A stretch of DNA of 64,000 nt from Chitinophaga sp. (GTDB lineage: Bacteria > Bacteroidota > Bacteroidia > Chitinophagales > Chitinophagaceae): NCBI RefSeq assembly GCF_017745275.1, contig NZ_JAGHZS010000013.1:60403-124402 (forward strand), in the 5' to 3' direction. Positions 63,101-64,000 of the stretch are shown piece by piece; the stretch's first letter is position 1; each line of letters starts with the position of its first letter. Below the pieces are notes generated by a model. The model saw nothing but the letters and a program-made list of their open reading frames with translations. It ran no database searches and was not told where the DNA came from. The position numbers and the translations under genes are program-made.

Positions 63101-64000
63101 CCTGCCTGTTGATACCAGCTTTAACACACCATCTGCTGCTATTGAATTGAAAGTAGCGGGAGATATATTGGTAGAAGATGATGAAGCTATTCACATTATA
63201 CCATCTGTAAGCGACCTTTATAATACTACCTATATATTCAGCCCCGCCACATTTGATCTGACGATCAAGGATGCGCAGTATCCATTCCCAGCAGGCGACT
63301 CAGTATTACTGAGCTGCACACCGGATAGCGTAAACGAAGGACAAAGTGCAGTGATTACGGCTACCTTCCCTCATGGTTGGAAAGCCGGAAAAGCCTGGAC
63401 CATCAACCTGACAAAAGATGTGGTGCAGTCTACCATTGCGAGCGATCGCTATACCAGTTTCCCTGGCAGCATTACGATTCCGGTAAATGGTACCAACGGT
63501 ACTACTACTATTCAAACGTTGGCTAACCAGGTGTTCAGTGATGAAGGTGCGTTGATCATAGATGGTAATAAAGGTGATGTGAAGATGCCGGCCCGCAGTA
63601 CTGATCTTTACATAAAAGATAACACGGATCCTACAAAGAAAGTCCTGACCATTATATCCGACAGTGCTGCCCTGACCGAAGGCAACAGCACCCGGTTCAA
63701 AATGTCGCTGCCAGCCGGTTACCATTCTGCCAAGCCGCTCACGATTGCGCTGACGACCAAAGCCGCTGGTACCGAAGCAGCAGCCACCGATTTCCAATAC
63801 CTGCAAACATCAATTACATTCCCGCAGGATACCTCTGTGTTCACTACTGTTTCACCGGTGATTAAAGCGCTGGTAGACCAGATCCTGGAGAAAGATGAAC
63901 AACTGAATATAGCCGCTGCTGTTACTAACTCTCCGGGTTATACGGTAACAGATGTGTCGTTGAAAATCAACGATGCTACCCGCAGGGATGCTACTAAAAC
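60165..64000 (+). CDS. Giant secreted protein with Calx-beta-like repeats (3' end outside window)
   Basis: The frame is open for 1278 codons to the window end. A signal peptide ends at VNAQ (residue 36). Residues about 40-310 are a unique N-terminal region, then a series of beta-sandwich domains with Calx-beta features: EG motifs, GTEA..TDF, and LEKDEQLNI-type acidic strand ends. From residue 808 the two copies of KKVLT...EG.STRFKMSLPAGY... are offset by exactly 350 residues, so the repeating unit contains about three domains. The length and lack of a visible anchor suggest a surface or secreted adhesin, perhaps type IX exported; that part is inference. Short open frames on the opposite strand here are accidental. 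Confidence 0.85.
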   Translation, partial: MKMIKQGMPRRIYALQLRAVYLIIAFFSISIGVNAQTFPLVINQGGGTNATNGLRIEINSNGTYAVFRKGKTESAKDINTGYLGARTHVAFNVDDYGIVGNLIDVSYSSISPLMGSGTAANPYRVSMIGKVDFYDASIDQTFPTTVIMTLTYITPNNYYTVDYTLYNENFYYTPHIYMEEFATMQDGNYNLPNPDNNTMQFGYIEGVSPNPSVIGFARSSDVHGTTATPGPLTHTYHAFDKFSSFSARNYNSRMTRVGVGSLNNDISVVDMADGIRKGLAVEVNCGQLETKYRAVGTRIGVSYGDNLTAPVVPVNATPVSTLSSPLTVSFERADTSGLEGADGDIHDPYNLRLKVTSGGIVKVPIYVKINLLPATAGDLRAAVLGTDFTFQGGYMIPAGTYATGDFIPLKNISIIGNNRLEYSRHFTLQLEQVPDNQLLLIDTSPSGITTCTYTIKDDEPKNIVLNTPANIKEGFIDSVRVALPPGVRASERTLVNLSIQSGTEATAGTDFTYNTTAYVEIDSNGVKIPVRAALDSIIEKDELIKLKADAVVMGEAQTFAQSLLLLDSTRLNPSLTTVSITSDPPASLKEPYDGKLTFSLPPHVTTDLPIGIKINKLPASTATDIVDYQLADTAVIIAGGHDTTATFKIIDDNKIEGTEHLNLSLTLTESVAHTALTNTPVALDILDKQLPMTAPVILNISSNSANEGTSPYVWAQLPSGLSTQIPIKVKFKPGGSSTALPGSYTFATDSVTILPNHVLSDTIYITNTANTIFDDTRDLVLVGNSPDNGILVKDSVKVTIVDMTDPSKKVLTLTADSLALKEGDSTRFKMSLPAGYRSSKPLTIALTTNATGTEAAVTDFKYLQTSITFPKDTAVFTTTNEVIKALTDQILEKDEQLNISGTVSGATGYTVVDAQLKINDATRRDATKTVITFTPPTAGMPENSTQQIGFKLPAGVTTEIPIKVSLAATGTATANTDYNLPVDTSFNTPSAAIELKVAGDILVEDDEAIHIIPSVSDLYNTTYIFSPATFDLTIKDAQYPFPAGDSVLLSCTPDSVNEGQSAVITATFPHGWKAGKAWTINLTKDVVQSTIASDRYTSFPGSITIPVNGTNGTTTIQTLANQVFSDEGALIIDGNKGDVKMPARSTDLYIKDNTDPTKKVLTIISDSAALTEGNSTRFKMSLPAGYHSAKPLTIALTTKAAGTEAAATDFQYLQTSITFPQDTSVFTTVSPVIKALVDQILEKDEQLNIAAAVTNSPGYTVTDVSLKINDATRRDATK
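62586..64000 (+). repeat. 1050 bp coding supra-repeat of the giant protein
   Basis: The segment starting KKVLT at 62586 returns at 63636, 1050 bp (350 codons) later, with about 75-80 percent identical residues and mostly silent base changes. The second copy is cut by the window end. The old duplication is held by selection rather than being recent. Confidence 0.85.

Noticed and set aside
60613..63806. Several minus-strand open frames in the giant repeat gene
   Set aside because: They are antisense to a continuous 1278-codon frame with a signal peptide and repeating domains.

Overview
The window is a 64 kb stretch of a Bacteroidota chromosome, most likely a Chitinophaga-like member of the Chitinophagaceae. 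The clues are the gene content (DUF4954, DUF4421, DUF5683 and outer-membrane beta-barrel proteins), the parA-parB-DUF5683-dapB set, TAnnTTTG-type -7 elements close to start codons, few Shine-Dalgarno sites, and a giant secreted repeat protein. This placement is inference from families. I saw no rRNA, tRNA, CRISPR array, prophage or insertion sequence.

Layout. 1-5.2 kb: leucine operon leuC-methyltransferase-leuD-leuB-leuA. 5.3-6.0 kb: periplasmic D-Ala-D-Ala dipeptidase (minus). 6.2-12.1 kb: non-phosphorylative L-fucose (or L-rhamnose) catabolic operon ending in a FucP-type permease, with no sugar-acid dehydratase in view. 12.2-14.0 kb: MbnP-like protein with a di-heme MauG/MbnH-like enzyme. 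14.1-21.4 kb (minus): tag, DUF4954, glmS, S9 peptidase. 21.5-25.0 kb: histidine phosphatase, mgtE, bestrophin-like channel, SET protein. 25.1-31.4 kb: MarR regulator with two palindromic operators, then the complete hutHUIG histidine pathway. 31.4-43 kb: CHAD protein, two paralogous secreted proteins, purU, phosphoesterase, DUF4421, LOG, HD, aconitase, PspC, kdsA, threonine dehydrogenase-like SDR. 43-47 kb (minus): Rrf2-cysH-cysD-cysN, an APS-reductase sulfate assimilation set. 47-51 kb (minus): parA-parB-DUF5683-dapB and an MBL-fold hydrolase. 51.5-59.7 kb: phosphoesterase, two outer-membrane proteins, lon, pdxJ, ahcY. 60.2-64 kb: 5' part of a giant secreted Calx-beta-like protein, cut by the window end.

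The most unusual structure is a system of about 19 intergenic elements, most of them long inverted repeats. The arms are short tandem repeats, usually of 7 bp: AGCNNTT (family A), AAAGCNN (family B), GAATTAC (family C), or about 8 bp in family D. The arms flank a related core, often containing AGCGAA. The elements start within 0-10 nt of many stop codons and sometimes encode the last residues and the stop codon of a gene; some abut start codons. Because 7 is coprime to 3, a family A arm puts stop codons in all three frames on both strands. Arms differ by whole heptads and cores show paired changes. They probably act as RNA 3'-end, terminator or attenuator hairpins, or are non-autonomous repeats; that role is inference.
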